Made by a program: the position numbers and the translations under genes. Shown here one piece after another: positions 1 to 11,619 of a stretch of 64,000 bases of DNA (position 1 is its first letter; each line of letters opens with the position of its first letter). The notes beneath the pieces are model-generated. The model made no database searches, was not told the origin of the DNA, and saw only the letters and a list, made by a program, of their open reading frames with translations. This DNA is from Collinsella sp. AM34-10 (lineage in GTDB: Bacteria; Actinomycetota; Coriobacteriia; Coriobacteriales; Coriobacteriaceae). The stretch lies in the NCBI RefSeq assembly GCF_003469185.1, contig NZ_QSIL01000008.1, forward strand, positions 1-64,000. The letters are read 5' to 3'.

Positions 1-122
1 AGGGGCCCCGGGGGCGGGAATCTGAGCGCACACATTTCCTACACAACTATGCCTCTGACTGACGTTTGCCAGTCGTTTGCTACCGCTCGCCGAGCACATC
101 TTTATATAGAGAGGCCCCTTGG

Positions 123-1523
123 CTACAGCCGATATGCACCCCTGGCCAAAGCGCAGCCGGCATCCAGCAGCTCATCACGCTCCTCCACCGAAAAGCCCTC
201 GGCGTACACGCGCACCACCGGTTCGGTCCCGCTGGGACGGATCAGCAGCCAGGTGTCATCTTCAAATGCCAGACGCAAGCCATCCATATGACTTACGCTC
301 TGCGGTACCTTGCCGCATATCGACTTGGGATTCACTCCGGGAAGCAGCGTGCGCAACGTCTCGGCATCCTCGGCCTCAAGGCGCAAATCTCGACGTCCGT
401 AACTCGTCTTGCCAAAGCTCGCCTCGAGCTGATCGATAAGCACGCCCAAGGGCGCGCCGGTCTTGGCCATGAGCTCGCACAAAATCAGGCAGGCAAGGAT
501 GCCGTCGCGCTCGGGCATGTGCGCGGCGATACCGATACCACCGGCCTCTTCACCGCCCACGAGAACGCCGCCCTTCTTCATCTCGGCGGCTATATATTTA
601 AAACCGACGGGCTTGATGACCACGCGGCAGCCGAGCGCCTCGGCAATGCGACGCACAAGCGTGGAGCATGAAAGGTTGACGACGACGCGTCCCTTCAGAT
701 CGCGATACTGGACCAAATCGCCCAAAACGAGCGCCATTATCTGATGTGGATGTATATATCTGCCGCGCTCATCAACCGCGCCGATACGATCGGCGTCGCC
801 ATCAGTCACCAGACCGGCGCACGCCCCGTCTTCGACAACCGCGCGCTCACAAGCATCCACCCACGGCTCGACCGGGTCGGGGCAGATATCTCCCCTATCG
901 GTCGTCTCGTCGGCGTGAATCTCGTGGACTTCGACGCCAATCTCTCGAAGCAAGTCGGCAAGATATCCCTGCGCAGCTCCGCCCATGGGGTCAACCACCA
1001 CACGCATATGCGCGGCGCGAATGGCATCCGCGTCGACAAACGATGCCACCGCTCGCATATAGTCGGGAATGATATCTGCCGTGCGGTATTGCCCCTCAAG
1101 CCCCAGCGGCTCGGCGGCCATCGTCTCCTCGAGCTCTTCGATGACATCCTGGTTGGCCGTCGAGCCATCACCCATCCGCAGCTTGAGGCATAGATAGCCC
1201 TGCGGATGATGTGAGCCCGTCACCATAAGCGCGCCGCATGCCTCGCCGTCATACGCAGCCGCCCACGTAAGAGCAGGAGTCGGCACCGGTCGAGACACGA
1301 GCACGGCATCGAGCCCGTAGGCGGCAATCACGCCCGCCGCAAGTTCGGCGAACTCGCGCGCTTGCGGCCGAGTGTCAAATCCTACATATACCGTTTTGCC
1401 GGGATTCGTCTTTTGCCATAGCCTGCCGATAGCATCGGTGACACGAGCGACGTTGTTGATAGTAAAGTCTCCGTCGACGCGAGCTCGCCAACCGTCAGTT
1501 CCAAAGTGAATTATCGCGCACAC
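123..1523 (-). CDS. Phosphoglucomutase/phosphomannomutase family protein
   Basis: This is an alpha-D-phosphohexomutase, a cytoplasmic enzyme that moves a phosphate between C1 and C6 of a hexose through a phosphoserine. All four family signatures are visible: the phosphoserine loop TGSHHP near residue 104, the metal site DGDADR near 241, the sugar loop GGEEAGG near 323, and the phosphate-binding RPSGTEP near 429. I chose a GTG start at 1523, with AGGTG upstream, because homology begins at IIHFGTDGW. An ATG start at 1601 would add 26 residues that look unrelated. The length of about 466 residues fits the family. It lies downstream of the DtxR-type and methyltransferase genes, but a terminator separates them. 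Whether it uses glucose, mannose or glucosamine phosphates cannot be read from the sequence. Confidence 0.88.
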   Translation of the reverse strand: MCAIIHFGTDGWRARVDGDFTINNVARVTDAIGRLWQKTNPGKTVYVGFDTRPQAREFAELAAGVIAAYGLDAVLVSRPVPTPALTWAAAYDGEACGALMVTGSHHPQGYLCLKLRMGDGSTANQDVIEELEETMAAEPLGLEGQYRTADIIPDYMRAVASFVDADAIRAAHMRVVVDPMGGAAQGYLADLLREIGVEVHEIHADETTDRGDICPDPVEPWVDACERAVVEDGACAGLVTDGDADRIGAVDERGRYIHPHQIMALVLGDLVQYRDLKGRVVVNLSCSTLVRRIAEALGCRVVIKPVGFKYIAAEMKKGGVLVGGEEAGGIGIAAHMPERDGILACLILCELMAKTGAPLGVLIDQLEASFGKTSYGRRDLRLEAEDAETLRTLLPGVNPKSICGKVPQSVSHMDGLRLAFEDDTWLLIRPSGTEPVVRVYAEGFSVEERDELLDAGCALARGAYRL

Positions 1524-1647
1524 GCGCAGACACCTCGCAGTGTTTGGATCATGGTACGCATGAGGTATACCCGCAACGGGCATCCGGCAAGCCGCCGGCA
1601 CGCTTGTTCACCGTTTAGGCAAAAGCCGTCGAGGCGCGCACCGGCAA

Positions 1648-1672
1648 GAAAAACCGCCCCGGCGGGGGCGGT
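1648..1672 (-). terminator. Intrinsic terminator after the homocysteine methyltransferase gene
   Basis: A GC-rich stem, ACCGCCCC paired with GGGGGCGGT, is followed on the minus strand by TTTTT. It lies 26 bp past the stop at 1698 and should separate that gene from the mutase. Confidence 0.75.
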
Positions 1673-1697
1673 AAATCGATACTCCTATTTTCGGGTT

Positions 1698-2591
1698 CTA
1701 TATATTGAGCGCATCTGCCATAGCGGCCGTCGTAACCGCCGTGGTTCCGCAGCAGCTGCCTACCATTGCGGCGCCTGCCCGCTTCCACTCGACGCATGCG
1801 CGCGCGAAGGCTTCGGGGTCCTCGTGCCACACGGGCCCATCCTGTGTCTGAACCGGATTTCCCGCGTTGGGCCGAACCGTAACGGGAGTAGTCGCCGATG
1901 CAGCCATCCTGGGCACCGCCGCGTTCGCGGCCGCAAGCGAACAGCAATTAACACCAACCGAGTTTGCGCCGTGTTTTTCGGCGTACAAAACGGCTGCCTC
2001 GATGTTGAGGCCATCGCCCAACAGGTCGCCTTTATCGTCAACGACAAAACTCACCAGGACAGGCATGCCGTCGGCGGCATCTCGGGCGCCGGCAAGCATG
2101 GGCTGCAAATTACGGATAGACGTCACCGTCTCAATCAGCAGACCGTCAACACCAGCATTGAGCAAGGCGTGCGCTTGTTCGCGCGCAATGCCTCGGATTT
2201 CACGATACTCGGCAGAGTCCTCGGCAAACCACTCAATACAAATCGGGCCCATCGAGCCCAGCAGCAGCTGTGGGTGCGCCTGGCGAGCATCGTCGACGGC
2301 CCCGCGATTGACCTCCGCCACGGACGGCGCAATCTGGTCGTGCTTGAGGGCATAGCTTGATGCCTGAAAGGTGTTGGTAATGAGCACCTGCGCGCCGGCG
2401 GCGACATACAAGCGATGGATACGAGAAACGGTCTGCGGCTCTGCCAGATTCCAAAACGCCGGTGGAATGTCGGCGGCATCGTACTCACTCAACAGAACAC
2501 TGCCCATGGGGCCCTGCGCCAACAAGGTCTCGCTCGACAAGCGGCGCGTAAGTTCCTCGGCACCAAAGCGGTTGTAATAACTCGTATCCAT
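1698..2591 (-). CDS. Homocysteine S-methyltransferase family protein
   Basis: This 297-residue protein has the fold of the homocysteine-binding module of methionine synthase and of stand-alone homocysteine methyltransferases. The three zinc-ligand cysteines are present, in GVNC near residue 216 and in the GSCCGT pair at 280-281. Family members transfer a methyl group from S-methylmethionine, betaine or a corrinoid/folate partner to homocysteine. No cobalamin or folate domain is attached, so the methyl donor is unknown. The gene starts 10 bp after the DtxR-type regulator gene, so the two are probably co-transcribed. The ribosome site GGGATATAT is weak. Confidence 0.85.
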   Translation of the reverse strand: MDTSYYNRFGAEELTRRLSSETLLAQGPMGSVLLSEYDAADIPPAFWNLAEPQTVSRIHRLYVAAGAQVLITNTFQASSYALKHDQIAPSVAEVNRGAVDDARQAHPQLLLGSMGPICIEWFAEDSAEYREIRGIAREQAHALLNAGVDGLLIETVTSIRNLQPMLAGARDAADGMPVLVSFVVDDKGDLLGDGLNIEAAVLYAEKHGANSVGVNCCSLAAANAAVPRMAASATTPVTVRPNAGNPVQTQDGPVWHEDPEAFARACVEWKRAGAAMVGSCCGTTAVTTAAMADALNI

Positions 2592-2601
2592 ATATATCCC
2601 G

Positions 2602-3024
2602 CTATTCCTCGACGCTGATTCCCTGCTTTTCGAGATAGGCGAGCCAGCGGTTCATCGTGTCCTCGGATAGAGCATGCTCCATCATGCAGGCCTCGGAATC
2701 GGCTCGCTCAAATTCGACACCGAGCTCCTGAACCAAAAACGTGCGGACCAGACGATGGCGATACCAGATAGCCGAGCCGACCTCGCGCCCACGGTCAGTC
2801 AGGATAACTTTGCCGTAGTGAGACTGTTCGACAAGTTCAGATGCCTTGAGAGCCGAAACCGCCTTGTTGACCGATGCCTTCGAGACGCCAAGGCGCTGTG
2901 CGATATCGACCGACCGCACGCCGCCGGTCTCCCCATCTTCGCTTTCGATGCGAACCATGCACTCCAAGTAGTCTTCGTTCGCCACCGTTAGGTGTAGCTC
3001 GCGCGAGCTATTTGTCGTATCCAT
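2602..3024 (-). CDS. DtxR/MntR-type metal-dependent transcriptional regulator
   Basis: This protein of about 140 residues has an N-terminal winged helix (helix-turn-helix around RLGVSKASVNKAVSAL) followed by a metal-binding and dimerisation region rich in His, Glu and Cys, including RHRLVRTFL and EACMMEHALSED. This layout is typical of the DtxR/MntR family, which represses metal-uptake genes when Mn or Fe is plentiful. There is no C-terminal SH3-like domain, so it is of the short MntR type. The start at 3024 was chosen because AAGGGA lies 9 bases upstream. An in-frame ATG at 3030 would be too close to that site. The gene diverges from pepT and precedes the homocysteine methyltransferase gene. 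The metal and target genes are not evident. Confidence 0.85.
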   Translation of the reverse strand: MDTTNSSRELHLTVANEDYLECMVRIESEDGETGGVRSVDIAQRLGVSKASVNKAVSALKASELVEQSHYGKVILTDRGREVGSAIWYRHRLVRTFLVQELGVEFERADSEACMMEHALSEDTMNRWLAYLEKQGISVEE

Positions 3025-3077
3025 GAACATCCGTCCCTTCTGCACTCAATGGCTGATTCTACCCCATCCAAGCGTCG

Positions 3078-3097
3078 CGGTATGCCGCGGCATACCG
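3078..3097. promoter_or_regulatory. Perfect 20-bp palindrome between the DtxR-type gene and pepT
   Basis: The two halves CGGTATGCCG and CGGCATACCG form a perfect palindrome with no spacer. It lies in the divergent region, 48 bp before the pepT start and 54 bp before the regulator start. It is a good operator candidate. The binding protein is unknown; the adjacent DtxR-type protein is one possibility. Confidence 0.5.
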
Positions 3098-3144
3098 TGC
3101 TAGAGTTCTTGTTGCACACGACGACCAAGATTGGAGCGATCTTT

Positions 3145-4392
3145 ATGGAAAACACCACCACGAACCCCGACGTCCTCGAGCGTTTTTTGCGCTATGTCCA
3201 GATCAACACGCAGTCCGAGGATGCCAACTGCGACCAGGTGCCGTCGAGCACCGTACAGTTCGACCTTGCCAACGTGCTTGCCGAAGAACTGCGCGAGCTG
3301 GGTGCAACCGATGCCCATGTAACCGAAAACGCCTATGTCTGCGCGCACATTCCCGCTAGCGCCGGTTCCGAGAATAAGCCCGCCCTGGGCCTGATCGCGC
3401 ACCTCGATACCACCGAGGTCGCGCCGGGCGCCGGCGTAGCGCCGCACATCGTGCACTACGAGGGCGGCGATCTGGTTTGCGGCATCGTCGACGGCAAGCC
3501 CGTGTCCATGAGCACCGCCAAGCTTCCCGCCCTCAACAACCTGGTGGGTGAGGACCTTGTCTGCACCGACGGAACTACGCTGCTGGGCGCCGACGACAAG
3601 GCGGGTGTCGCCGAAATCATGGCACTCGTCGCTCGCATCGCGCAGGATCCCTCCCTGCCCCACCCCGCGCTCGGCATTTGCTTCTGCCCGGACGAGGAAA
3701 TCGGTCACGGTGCCGAGCTGTTGGATATCGAGGCCTTCGGCTGCAAGTACGCCTACACGGTAGACGGCGGTCCGGTTGGCGAGCTTGAGTGGGAGTGCTT
3801 CAATGCCGCCGAGGCAACCGTTCGCTTTGAGGGCCAGTCCATTCACCCCGGCGACGCTAAGGGCCGCATGGTCAACGCGGGCAACCTGTTCTGCGACTTC
3901 AACGCCCTGCTCCCTTACGTGCAACGTCCGGAATACACCGAGGGCTACGAGGGCTTCTATCACCTTGAGGGCGTCTCGGCAACGGTCGACCGTGCCACGG
4001 CGCGCTATATCATCCGTGATCACGATGCCGCCAAGTTCCAGCGGAAACTCGAGCTGATGGATGCCGCCGCCGCACTGCTCAACCAGCGACTGGGCGAGGA
4101 GCGCGTAACGGTCGAGATTAAGCACCAGTACCGCAACATGGCCGAGATCGTTCGCGACTACCCGGAGCTGATCGATGTCGCCAAGGACGCCTTCCTTGCC
4201 TGCGACGTCGAGCCTCAGGTGCTGCCGATTCGCGGCGGCACCGACGGCGCACAGCTGTCGTTCCGCGGCCTGCCCTGCCCCAACCTCTCGACGGGCGGCT
4301 ACTGCTACCACGGCGTCAACGAGTTTGTCCCGGTCAGCTCACTCGTCAAGATGACCGACGTCCTGCAGGAGCTCGTCGCCCGTTTCGCATAA
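3145..4392 (+). CDS. pepT: Peptidase T (tripeptide aminopeptidase)
   Basis: PepT is a cytoplasmic M20-family zinc peptidase that removes the N-terminal residue of tripeptides. The metal and catalytic motifs appear in order: HLDTTEVAPG, DDKAGVAEIMAL, the catalytic glutamates in CPDEEIGHGA, DGGPVGELEWE, the dimerisation-domain motif SIHPGDAKGRM, and the C-terminal IRGGTDGAQLSF and GYCYHGVNEF. The start at 3145 follows GGAG and gives 415 residues, matching the family. An upstream in-frame start would run through the palindromic intergenic region. A strong terminator follows. Peptide scavenging fits the M20 dipeptidase and amino-acid importer elsewhere in the window. Confidence 0.95.
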   Translation: MENTTTNPDVLERFLRYVQINTQSEDANCDQVPSSTVQFDLANVLAEELRELGATDAHVTENAYVCAHIPASAGSENKPALGLIAHLDTTEVAPGAGVAPHIVHYEGGDLVCGIVDGKPVSMSTAKLPALNNLVGEDLVCTDGTTLLGADDKAGVAEIMALVARIAQDPSLPHPALGICFCPDEEIGHGAELLDIEAFGCKYAYTVDGGPVGELEWECFNAAEATVRFEGQSIHPGDAKGRMVNAGNLFCDFNALLPYVQRPEYTEGYEGFYHLEGVSATVDRATARYIIRDHDAAKFQRKLELMDAAAALLNQRLGEERVTVEIKHQYRNMAEIVRDYPELIDVAKDAFLACDVEPQVLPIRGGTDGAQLSFRGLPCPNLSTGGYCYHGVNEFVPVSSLVKMTDVLQELVARFA

Positions 4393-4419
4393 GAAACCCG
4401 AACAATCTAGGTAAGCAAA

Positions 4420-4457
4420 ACCGCCCCGTCCTCAAAACCGAGAACGGGGCGATTTTT
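4420..4457 (+). terminator. Terminator of pepT
   Basis: CGCCCCGT (4422-4429) pairs with ACGGGGCG (4444-4451) and is followed by ATTTTT. It lies 30 bp after the pepT stop. Confidence 0.85.
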
Positions 4458-4490
4458 GGTGCAAGAAAAGTAGTCGGCATCGCAGGTTGA

Positions 4491-4648
4491 GACAACGTCA
4501 GCGAGCGACGTCCAAGGCGAACAAGTTGGCATGAAAAAGGCAGGGCATTGACCTTCTGGTCATGCCCTGCCTTTTGAATGACAAATTGTCGCCTTGGGCG
4601 GCGCGCAGCGTCGAGCCGTTACGGCGTTTGGTAAAACGCCGTAACTTA
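4491..4648 (-). repeat. Family A structured element, copy A1
   Basis: Read on the minus strand, the element starts with the TAA stop of the LCP gene, then forms a hairpin (GTTACGGCGTTT against AAACGCCGTAAC, 4618-4645). A conserved TCGACGCTGCGCG linker leads into a long irregular stem of about 105 bases. The stem helices are CGCCTTGG/CCAAGGCG (outer), ATGACAA/TTGGCAT with a central mismatch, AAGGCAGGGCAT/ATGCCCTGCCTT, and an apical GACC-AGAA-GGTC. The inner stem is followed by TTTTT on the minus strand, so it could also act as a terminator for the LCP gene. Copies A2-A5 keep the same pairing with different bases. Confidence 0.85.
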
Positions 4649-5872
4649 GTAGTTGGCTTCGTAGCCGTTGCCGTCACCGGTGGGCTCTTCGTAGTAATCG
4701 GAGCCGTCGCTCGAATCGTCGGAATCGTCCGAGCCACCCGACGAGGTCGCGGTGCCATATGCGTAGTCCTCGGACGTATTGTTGTTGAGGTCACCGATCG
4801 TGGAGCTGGAGCCGTCTGAAAGGCCCATGGTGTTGGGGCCCTTGGGATCCTCACCGGCGTCGACGCGGGCCATCATTTCCTTAAGCTCGTCTTCGTAGAC
4901 AAAGACATAGCTCACGCCGTCGATCATAGTGCTGTCGTCAGCATACGAAGGCAGGTTGGCCGAGTAGATGCCCTCGACATCCATGCCGCGCATGGCATTA
5001 ACCGTGGAGACGATATCCTGAACGCTCATATCGGTTACGAGCATATCGGACAGCGAATTAACCAGGCCAAAGATCTTCGTGGCATCGAAGTTATTGAGAA
5101 TCTGGTTGGCAAGGGCGCCAAGCACCTGACGCTGATGGCGCATGCGCGTGTAATCGCCGTCGGCATAGGTGTAGCGGCAGCGGGCATAGGTAAGGGCAGT
5201 AGCGCCGTCCATATGCTGCTGACCAGCGGTAATCTTAATATCCAGGTGCTCGGGATCGTCGACGTCGTCGGTCGCGTTGATGTCGATACCGCCAACCGAA
5301 TCAATAAGCGACTGCATGCCGTCAAAGCTGACCTCGGCATAGTGAGAAATCTGCACGCCGCACAGCTCGTTGACCGCCTGGACCATGGCCTCGGCGCCGC
5401 CAACGGTGTGGCAGGCGTTGATCTTCATGGTCTCGCCCTTGTACACGACCTTGGTGTCGCGCGGAACGGAAATGAGCGTCGCCTGCTTTTGCGTGGGGTC
5501 GATGCGTGCCAGGATAATCGAGTCGGCACGATACGTATCCTCGCCCGGACGACCGTCGGTACCAAGAAGCAACACGTAGAACGGATCTTTTGCCTCATTG
5601 GTATCGACCAGAATCTGGCGCAGGTTGTTGGTAATGACATTGGAGTCGCCAAGCTTGCCCATGATAGTGGCAAACCACAGACCCGCAGCAGTCGTGGCGC
5701 TCAGCAGCACGCCGAGTACGGCGATGAGAGCTACGCGGCGAACCGTGCGGCCGCGACGGCGCTGACGGGCGCGCTCGGAATAGCGTGCGACATTGTCGCG
5801 GCTGTAGATCTTGGCCTGCGCACCAGTCGAGGGTCTTCGGGTGTTATCCGCTAGGGGTTTCTTGTTAAACAT
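4646..5872 (-). CDS. LCP (LytR-CpsA-Psr) family cell-wall glycopolymer transferase
   Basis: LCP proteins attach anionic or capsular glycopolymers from an undecaprenyl-diphosphate carrier to peptidoglycan, on the outer face of the membrane. This one has a basic cytoplasmic N-terminus (QRRRGRTVRR), one membrane helix at about residues 45-70, then the LCP domain with LLLGTDGR, the arginine-containing motifs SVPRDTKV and RCRYTYADGDYTRMRHQRQ, and DSVGGIDI. The C-terminal 50 residues are a low-complexity Ser/Asp/Gly/Tyr tail. The start at 5872 has AGG six bases upstream. The gene follows murA by 12 bp, so both belong to a wall-synthesis operon. Its stop codon is the first base of repeat copy A1. 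Confidence 0.88.
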   Translation of the reverse strand: MFNKKPLADNTRRPSTGAQAKIYSRDNVARYSERARQRRRGRTVRRVALIAVLGVLLSATTAAGLWFATIMGKLGDSNVITNNLRQILVDTNEAKDPFYVLLLGTDGRPGEDTYRADSIILARIDPTQKQATLISVPRDTKVVYKGETMKINACHTVGGAEAMVQAVNELCGVQISHYAEVSFDGMQSLIDSVGGIDINATDDVDDPEHLDIKITAGQQHMDGATALTYARCRYTYADGDYTRMRHQRQVLGALANQILNNFDATKIFGLVNSLSDMLVTDMSVQDIVSTVNAMRGMDVEGIYSANLPSYADDSTMIDGVSYVFVYEDELKEMMARVDAGEDPKGPNTMGLSDGSSSTIGDLNNNTSEDYAYGTATSSGGSDDSDDSSDGSDYYEEPTGDGNGYEANY

Positions 5873-5884
5873 AGGCAACCTGCA

Positions 5885-7168
5885 TTAGTAGATGACGGGA
5901 TCGGGAACGGTGGCATGTTCGACATGCGCGCCAAGCGCCTGCAGCTTTTCGACAAACTGCTCGTAGCCACGTTTGATGTGATGGATGGCCGAAACCTCGG
6001 TCGTCCCGTCGGCGATCAAGCCCGCTACGACGAGGGCCGCTCCGCCACGCAGATCGGGTGAGGTGACCTGTGCGCCCGAGAAGCCCTTGACGCCGTGAAT
6101 CATGGCGTGATGGCTCTCGATACGAATATCGGCACCCATACGCACGAGCTCGGAGGCGAACATGAAGCGGTTCTCGAAGATGTTCTCGGTAATTACGGAG
6201 CTTCCGTCGGCAAGGGCCGAAAGCACCATGATCTGCGCCTGCATATCAGTCGGGAAACCCGGGAACGGAAGCGTCTGGATATCGACCGGCCTGATGCGCT
6301 CGACGCGATTGACGTGGGCGCCGTTCTCGATACGCTCGCACTCGATGCCCATAAGTTCCATCTTTTTGAGCACCATCCCCAGGTGGATGGGGCAGAAGCC
6401 CGTAACATCGACGCCGCGCTCATCGGCCATGAGGGCGCCGGCGACGATAAAGGTGCCGGCCTCGATGCGGTCACCCACCACGCAATGGGTAACGGGATGC
6501 AGCTCCTCCACGCCCTCGATGGTCACGACGGGCGTGCCTGCGCCGACGATCTTGGCACCCATCTCGTTGAGCATGTTGGCAAGGTCGACGATCTCGGGCT
6601 CGCGGGCAGCGTTGTCGATAACCGTGGTGCCCTGTGCGCGCACGGCAGCCATGATGAGGTTCTCGGTGGCGCCCACGCTCGCGAATTCGAGCGTGACGGT
6701 GGTGCCGTGCAGACCCTGGGGAGCACTGGCATTGATGTAGCCGTGGGCGGTGTCGAACTCGACGCCCAGAGCCTCGAGACCCAAGATATGCATATCGATC
6801 TTGCGAGCACCCAGGTTGCAGCCGCCCGGCATGGCGATCTTGGCGCGATGGAAACGACCCAGCAGGGGGCCCATCACAGCCGTGGAGGCGCGCATCTTGG
6901 CGACAAGCTCGTAGGGCGCCTCCCAAGAATCGACCTGGGAGGTATCGATCTCGAGCGTGTGCTCGTCGAGAACATCGATCGTAGCGCCCATGCCCTTGAG
7001 CACCTTGCCCATCACGTGGACATCGGAAATATCGGGCACGTTCCGCAGCGTCGTCTTGCCCGGCGCCAGAAGCGTTGCCGCCATAAGTTTGAGCGCGGAG
7101 TTCTTAGCACCCGAAACAGGCACGGAACCTCCGATGGCGTGGCCACCCTCAACGCGGATAATATCCAA
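5885..7168 (-). CDS. murA: UDP-N-acetylglucosamine 1-carboxyvinyltransferase MurA
   Basis: MurA transfers enolpyruvate from PEP to UDP-GlcNAc, the first committed step of peptidoglycan synthesis. The 427 residues match the family length. The substrate lysine is in SGAKNSALK near residue 22. The catalytic and fosfomycin-target cysteine is present in PGGCNLGARKIDMH near 118. Other conserved parts are FPTDMQAQ and LRGGAALVVAG. The start is TTG at 7168 behind AAAGGG. The upstream ATP synthase operon has its own terminator, so murA probably has a separate promoter. Because the Cys is present, nothing in the sequence predicts intrinsic fosfomycin resistance. Confidence 0.96.
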   Translation of the reverse strand: MDIIRVEGGHAIGGSVPVSGAKNSALKLMAATLLAPGKTTLRNVPDISDVHVMGKVLKGMGATIDVLDEHTLEIDTSQVDSWEAPYELVAKMRASTAVMGPLLGRFHRAKIAMPGGCNLGARKIDMHILGLEALGVEFDTAHGYINASAPQGLHGTTVTLEFASVGATENLIMAAVRAQGTTVIDNAAREPEIVDLANMLNEMGAKIVGAGTPVVTIEGVEELHPVTHCVVGDRIEAGTFIVAGALMADERGVDVTGFCPIHLGMVLKKMELMGIECERIENGAHVNRVERIRPVDIQTLPFPGFPTDMQAQIMVLSALADGSSVITENIFENRFMFASELVRMGADIRIESHHAMIHGVKGFSGAQVTSPDLRGGAALVVAGLIADGTTEVSAIHHIKRGYEQFVEKLQALGAHVEHATVPDPVIY

Positions 7169-7181
7169 GGTCTACCCTTTC

Positions 7182-7220
7182 AAAAAGCATGCCCGGGGTG
7201 GCTGGGCCATCCCGGGCATG
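7182..7220 (-). terminator. Terminator of the ATP synthase operon
   Basis: GCATGCCCGGG pairs with CCCGGGCATG across a 13-base loop, and the minus strand continues CTTTTTG. It lies between atpC and murA. Confidence 0.85.
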
Positions 7221-7256
7221 ATGTGTTCGCAAATGGTCGAACGCTAAAGCGTTTGA

Positions 7257-7649
7257 CTATTGGGCAAGCTTGAGCTTACACCATGCGATTTCATTATAGA
7301 GGTAGGCGCGGCGTGCATCATCCTCCGACAAATTACCCAGCTTCTCTTCAAAACCTTGAATATCAGCTTTAACCTTGTCGGCGTCGACGGTCGCCAAATC
7401 GCAAGCGCGCTCGGCGAGGACGGTCACGACATCTTCCGCAACCTGGGCATAGCCGCCGGCCACGGCAAACGTGTGGTCGACAGTGCCCATGGCCTTATCG
7501 GAAACGCGAACGTAACCGCGGTCGATCGTGCAGATTTCGCTGGAGTGAGCAGGCAGAACGCCAAACTCGCCATCCGTAGACGGAATCGACACAAACGCAG
7601 CGTCACCCTCATAGGCGAGGCTCACGGGGCACACGATGCGGATACGCAT
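7257..7649 (-). CDS. atpC: ATP synthase F1 epsilon subunit
   Basis: The epsilon subunit sits on the central stalk and can inhibit ATP hydrolysis. The N-terminal beta-sandwich is recognisable from IRIVCPVSLAYEGDAAFVSIPSTDGEFGVLPAHS, listed here as a stretch at residues 3-37, followed by the usual two-helix C-terminal region. The length of 130 residues is normal. The gene starts 3 bp after atpD and is last in the operon. Confidence 0.93.
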   Translation of the reverse strand: MRIRIVCPVSLAYEGDAAFVSIPSTDGEFGVLPAHSSEICTIDRGYVRVSDKAMGTVDHTFAVAGGYAQVAEDVVTVLAERACDLATVDADKVKADIQGFEEKLGNLSEDDARRAYLYNEIAWCKLKLAQ

Positions 7650-7652
7650 AAC

Positions 7653-10015
<2,363 letters not shown>

Positions 10016-10020
10016 GGGGC

Positions 10021-11619
10021 TTAGTTCTCCTCTGATCCAGTCGTATCGGCATGGTGCTTGGCCATGAACTGCTGCTTGAAGTCACCGATGACACGCAAGA
10101 GCTCGGCCTTGGTGTCGTCGTCGATCTTCTTGGCGCGAACCTTGTCGAGCAGCGAGCCAAAGCCATTGTCCATGTACTCGATGAGCTCGGCACGGAAAGG
10201 CAGCACGTCGGCGATCTCCAGGTCATCCAGGAAGCCCTCGTTGCCGGCGAACAGCGTAACGATCTGCTCGCCAACCTCAAACGGCTTGTAGCGCGGCTGC
10301 TTAAGGAGCTCGGTCATGCGAGCGCCGTGGGTAAGCTGCTTCTGCGTAGCCTCGTCGAGGTCGGAGCCGAACTGCGTAAAGCCGGCGAGCTCCTGGTACG
10401 AAGCGAGGTCCAGACGGAGGTTGCCGGCGACCTGCTTCATGGCCTTGGTCTGAGCGTCGCCACCGACGCGGGACACGGAGATGCCCACGTCGACTGCCGG
10501 GCGCTGACCCTGGAAGAAGAGCTCGGACTGCAGGTAGATCTGACCATCGGTAATGGAAATGACGTTGGTCGGAATGTAGGCCGAGACGTCGCCGTCCTGG
10601 GTCTCGATGATCGGCAGTGCCGTCATGGAGCCGTAACCGTTCTTCTTGGACATCTTGACGGCACGCTCGAGCAGACGAGAGTGCAGGTAGAAGATGTCGC
10701 CAGGATAGGCCTCGCGTCCGGGCGGACGATGCAGCGTCAGCGACATCTGACGGTAGGCCACAGCCTGCTTGGACAGGTCGTCGTAGATGACGAGCACGTG
10801 GCCGCCGGGGTTGGTCTCGCTGGCGGGCTTGCCGTCCTCGCCGTTGTACATGAAGAACTCGCCGATAGCGGCACCGGCCATAGGCGCGATGTACTGCATA
10901 GGGGCGGAATCGGCAGCGGTGGCCGAAACGATGATGGTGTAGTCGAGCGCACCGTGCTGAGCGAGGGTCTCGCGGATGTTGGCAACCGTGGAGGCCTTCT
11001 GGCCGATGGCGACATAGATGCAGACCATGCCCTTGCCGCGCTGGTTGAGGATAGCGTCGATGGCAATGGCGGTCTTACCGGTCTTACGGTCACCGATGAT
11101 GAGCTCACGCTGACCGCGGCCGATAGGCACCATGGAGTCGATAGCCAACAGGCCGGTCTGAACCGGCTCGCACACCGGGGTACGGTCGATAACGCCGGGA
11201 GCCTTGAACTCGATGGGGCGACGGTGCGTGGCGACAATGTCACCCAGGCCGTCGATGGGCTGGCCGAGCGGATTGACGACGCGGCCGAGCATGGCACGGC
11301 TCACGGGGATATCCATAATGCGGCCAGTGGTGCGGCACTCGTCGCCTTCCTTGATGGAGTCGACGGCACCAAACAGAACGGCGCCGACCTCGTCACGATC
11401 AAGGTTCTGGGCAAGGCCGAAGACGGTCTCACCGGTATCGGAGCTCTTGAACTCCAGAAGCTCGCCTGCCATGGCGCTCTTGAGGCCGGAGACGCGCGCG
11501 ATGCCGTCGCCTACCTCGTCGACCGTTGAAACCTCATGCGTATCGACCGTCGCGGAGAGGCTCGTGAGCTGCTCCTGCAGTTTCTTGGCGATATCCTGGG
11601 CATTGAGGGTTTCGGACAT
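10021..11619 (-). CDS. atpA: ATP synthase F1 alpha subunit
   Basis: Alpha is the non-catalytic nucleotide-binding subunit of the F1 hexamer. The P-loop [13 protein letters not shown] is near residue 171. The conserved [20 protein letters not shown] and [20 protein letters not shown] stretches are intact. The 532 residues are slightly longer than the usual 500-510 because of a longer C-terminal tail. The start overlaps the atpH stop by one base. Confidence 0.97.
   Translation of the reverse strand: MSETLNAQDIAKKLQEQLTSLSATVDTHEVSTVDEVGDGIARVSGLKSAMAGELLEFKSSDTGETVFGLAQNLDRDEVGAVLFGAVDSIKEGDECRTTGRIMDIPVSRAMLGRVVNPLGQPIDGLGDIVATHRRPIEFKAPGVIDRTPVCEPVQTGLLAIDSMVPIGRGQRELIIGDRKTGKTAIAIDAILNQRGKGMVCIYVAIGQKASTVANIRETLAQHGALDYTIIVSATAADSAPMQYIAPMAGAAIGEFFMYNGEDGKPASETNPGGHVLVIYDDLSKQAVAYRQMSLTLHRPPGREAYPGDIFYLHSRLLERAVKMSKKNGYGSMTALPIIETQDGDVSAYIPTNVISITDGQIYLQSELFFQGQRPAVDVGISVSRVGGDAQTKAMKQVAGNLRLDLASYQELAGFTQFGSDLDEATQKQLTHGARMTELLKQPRYKPFEVGEQIVTLFAGNEGFLDDLEIADVLPFRAELIEYMDNGFGSLLDKVRAKKIDDDTKAELLRVIGDFKQQFMAKHHADTTGSEEN

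Noticed and set aside
1..122. Possible gene start or terminator at the left edge
   Set aside because: Only short GC-rich inverted bits (AGGGGCCCC and AGGCCCCT) are visible. No reading frame or clear hairpin with a T-tract could be supported.
4498..4854. Short frames reading through family A elements (for example MPCLLNDKLS-like peptides in A1 and A3)
   Set aside because: The similarity between copies is explained by the structured DNA repeat. Substitutions keep base pairing rather than protein sequence.
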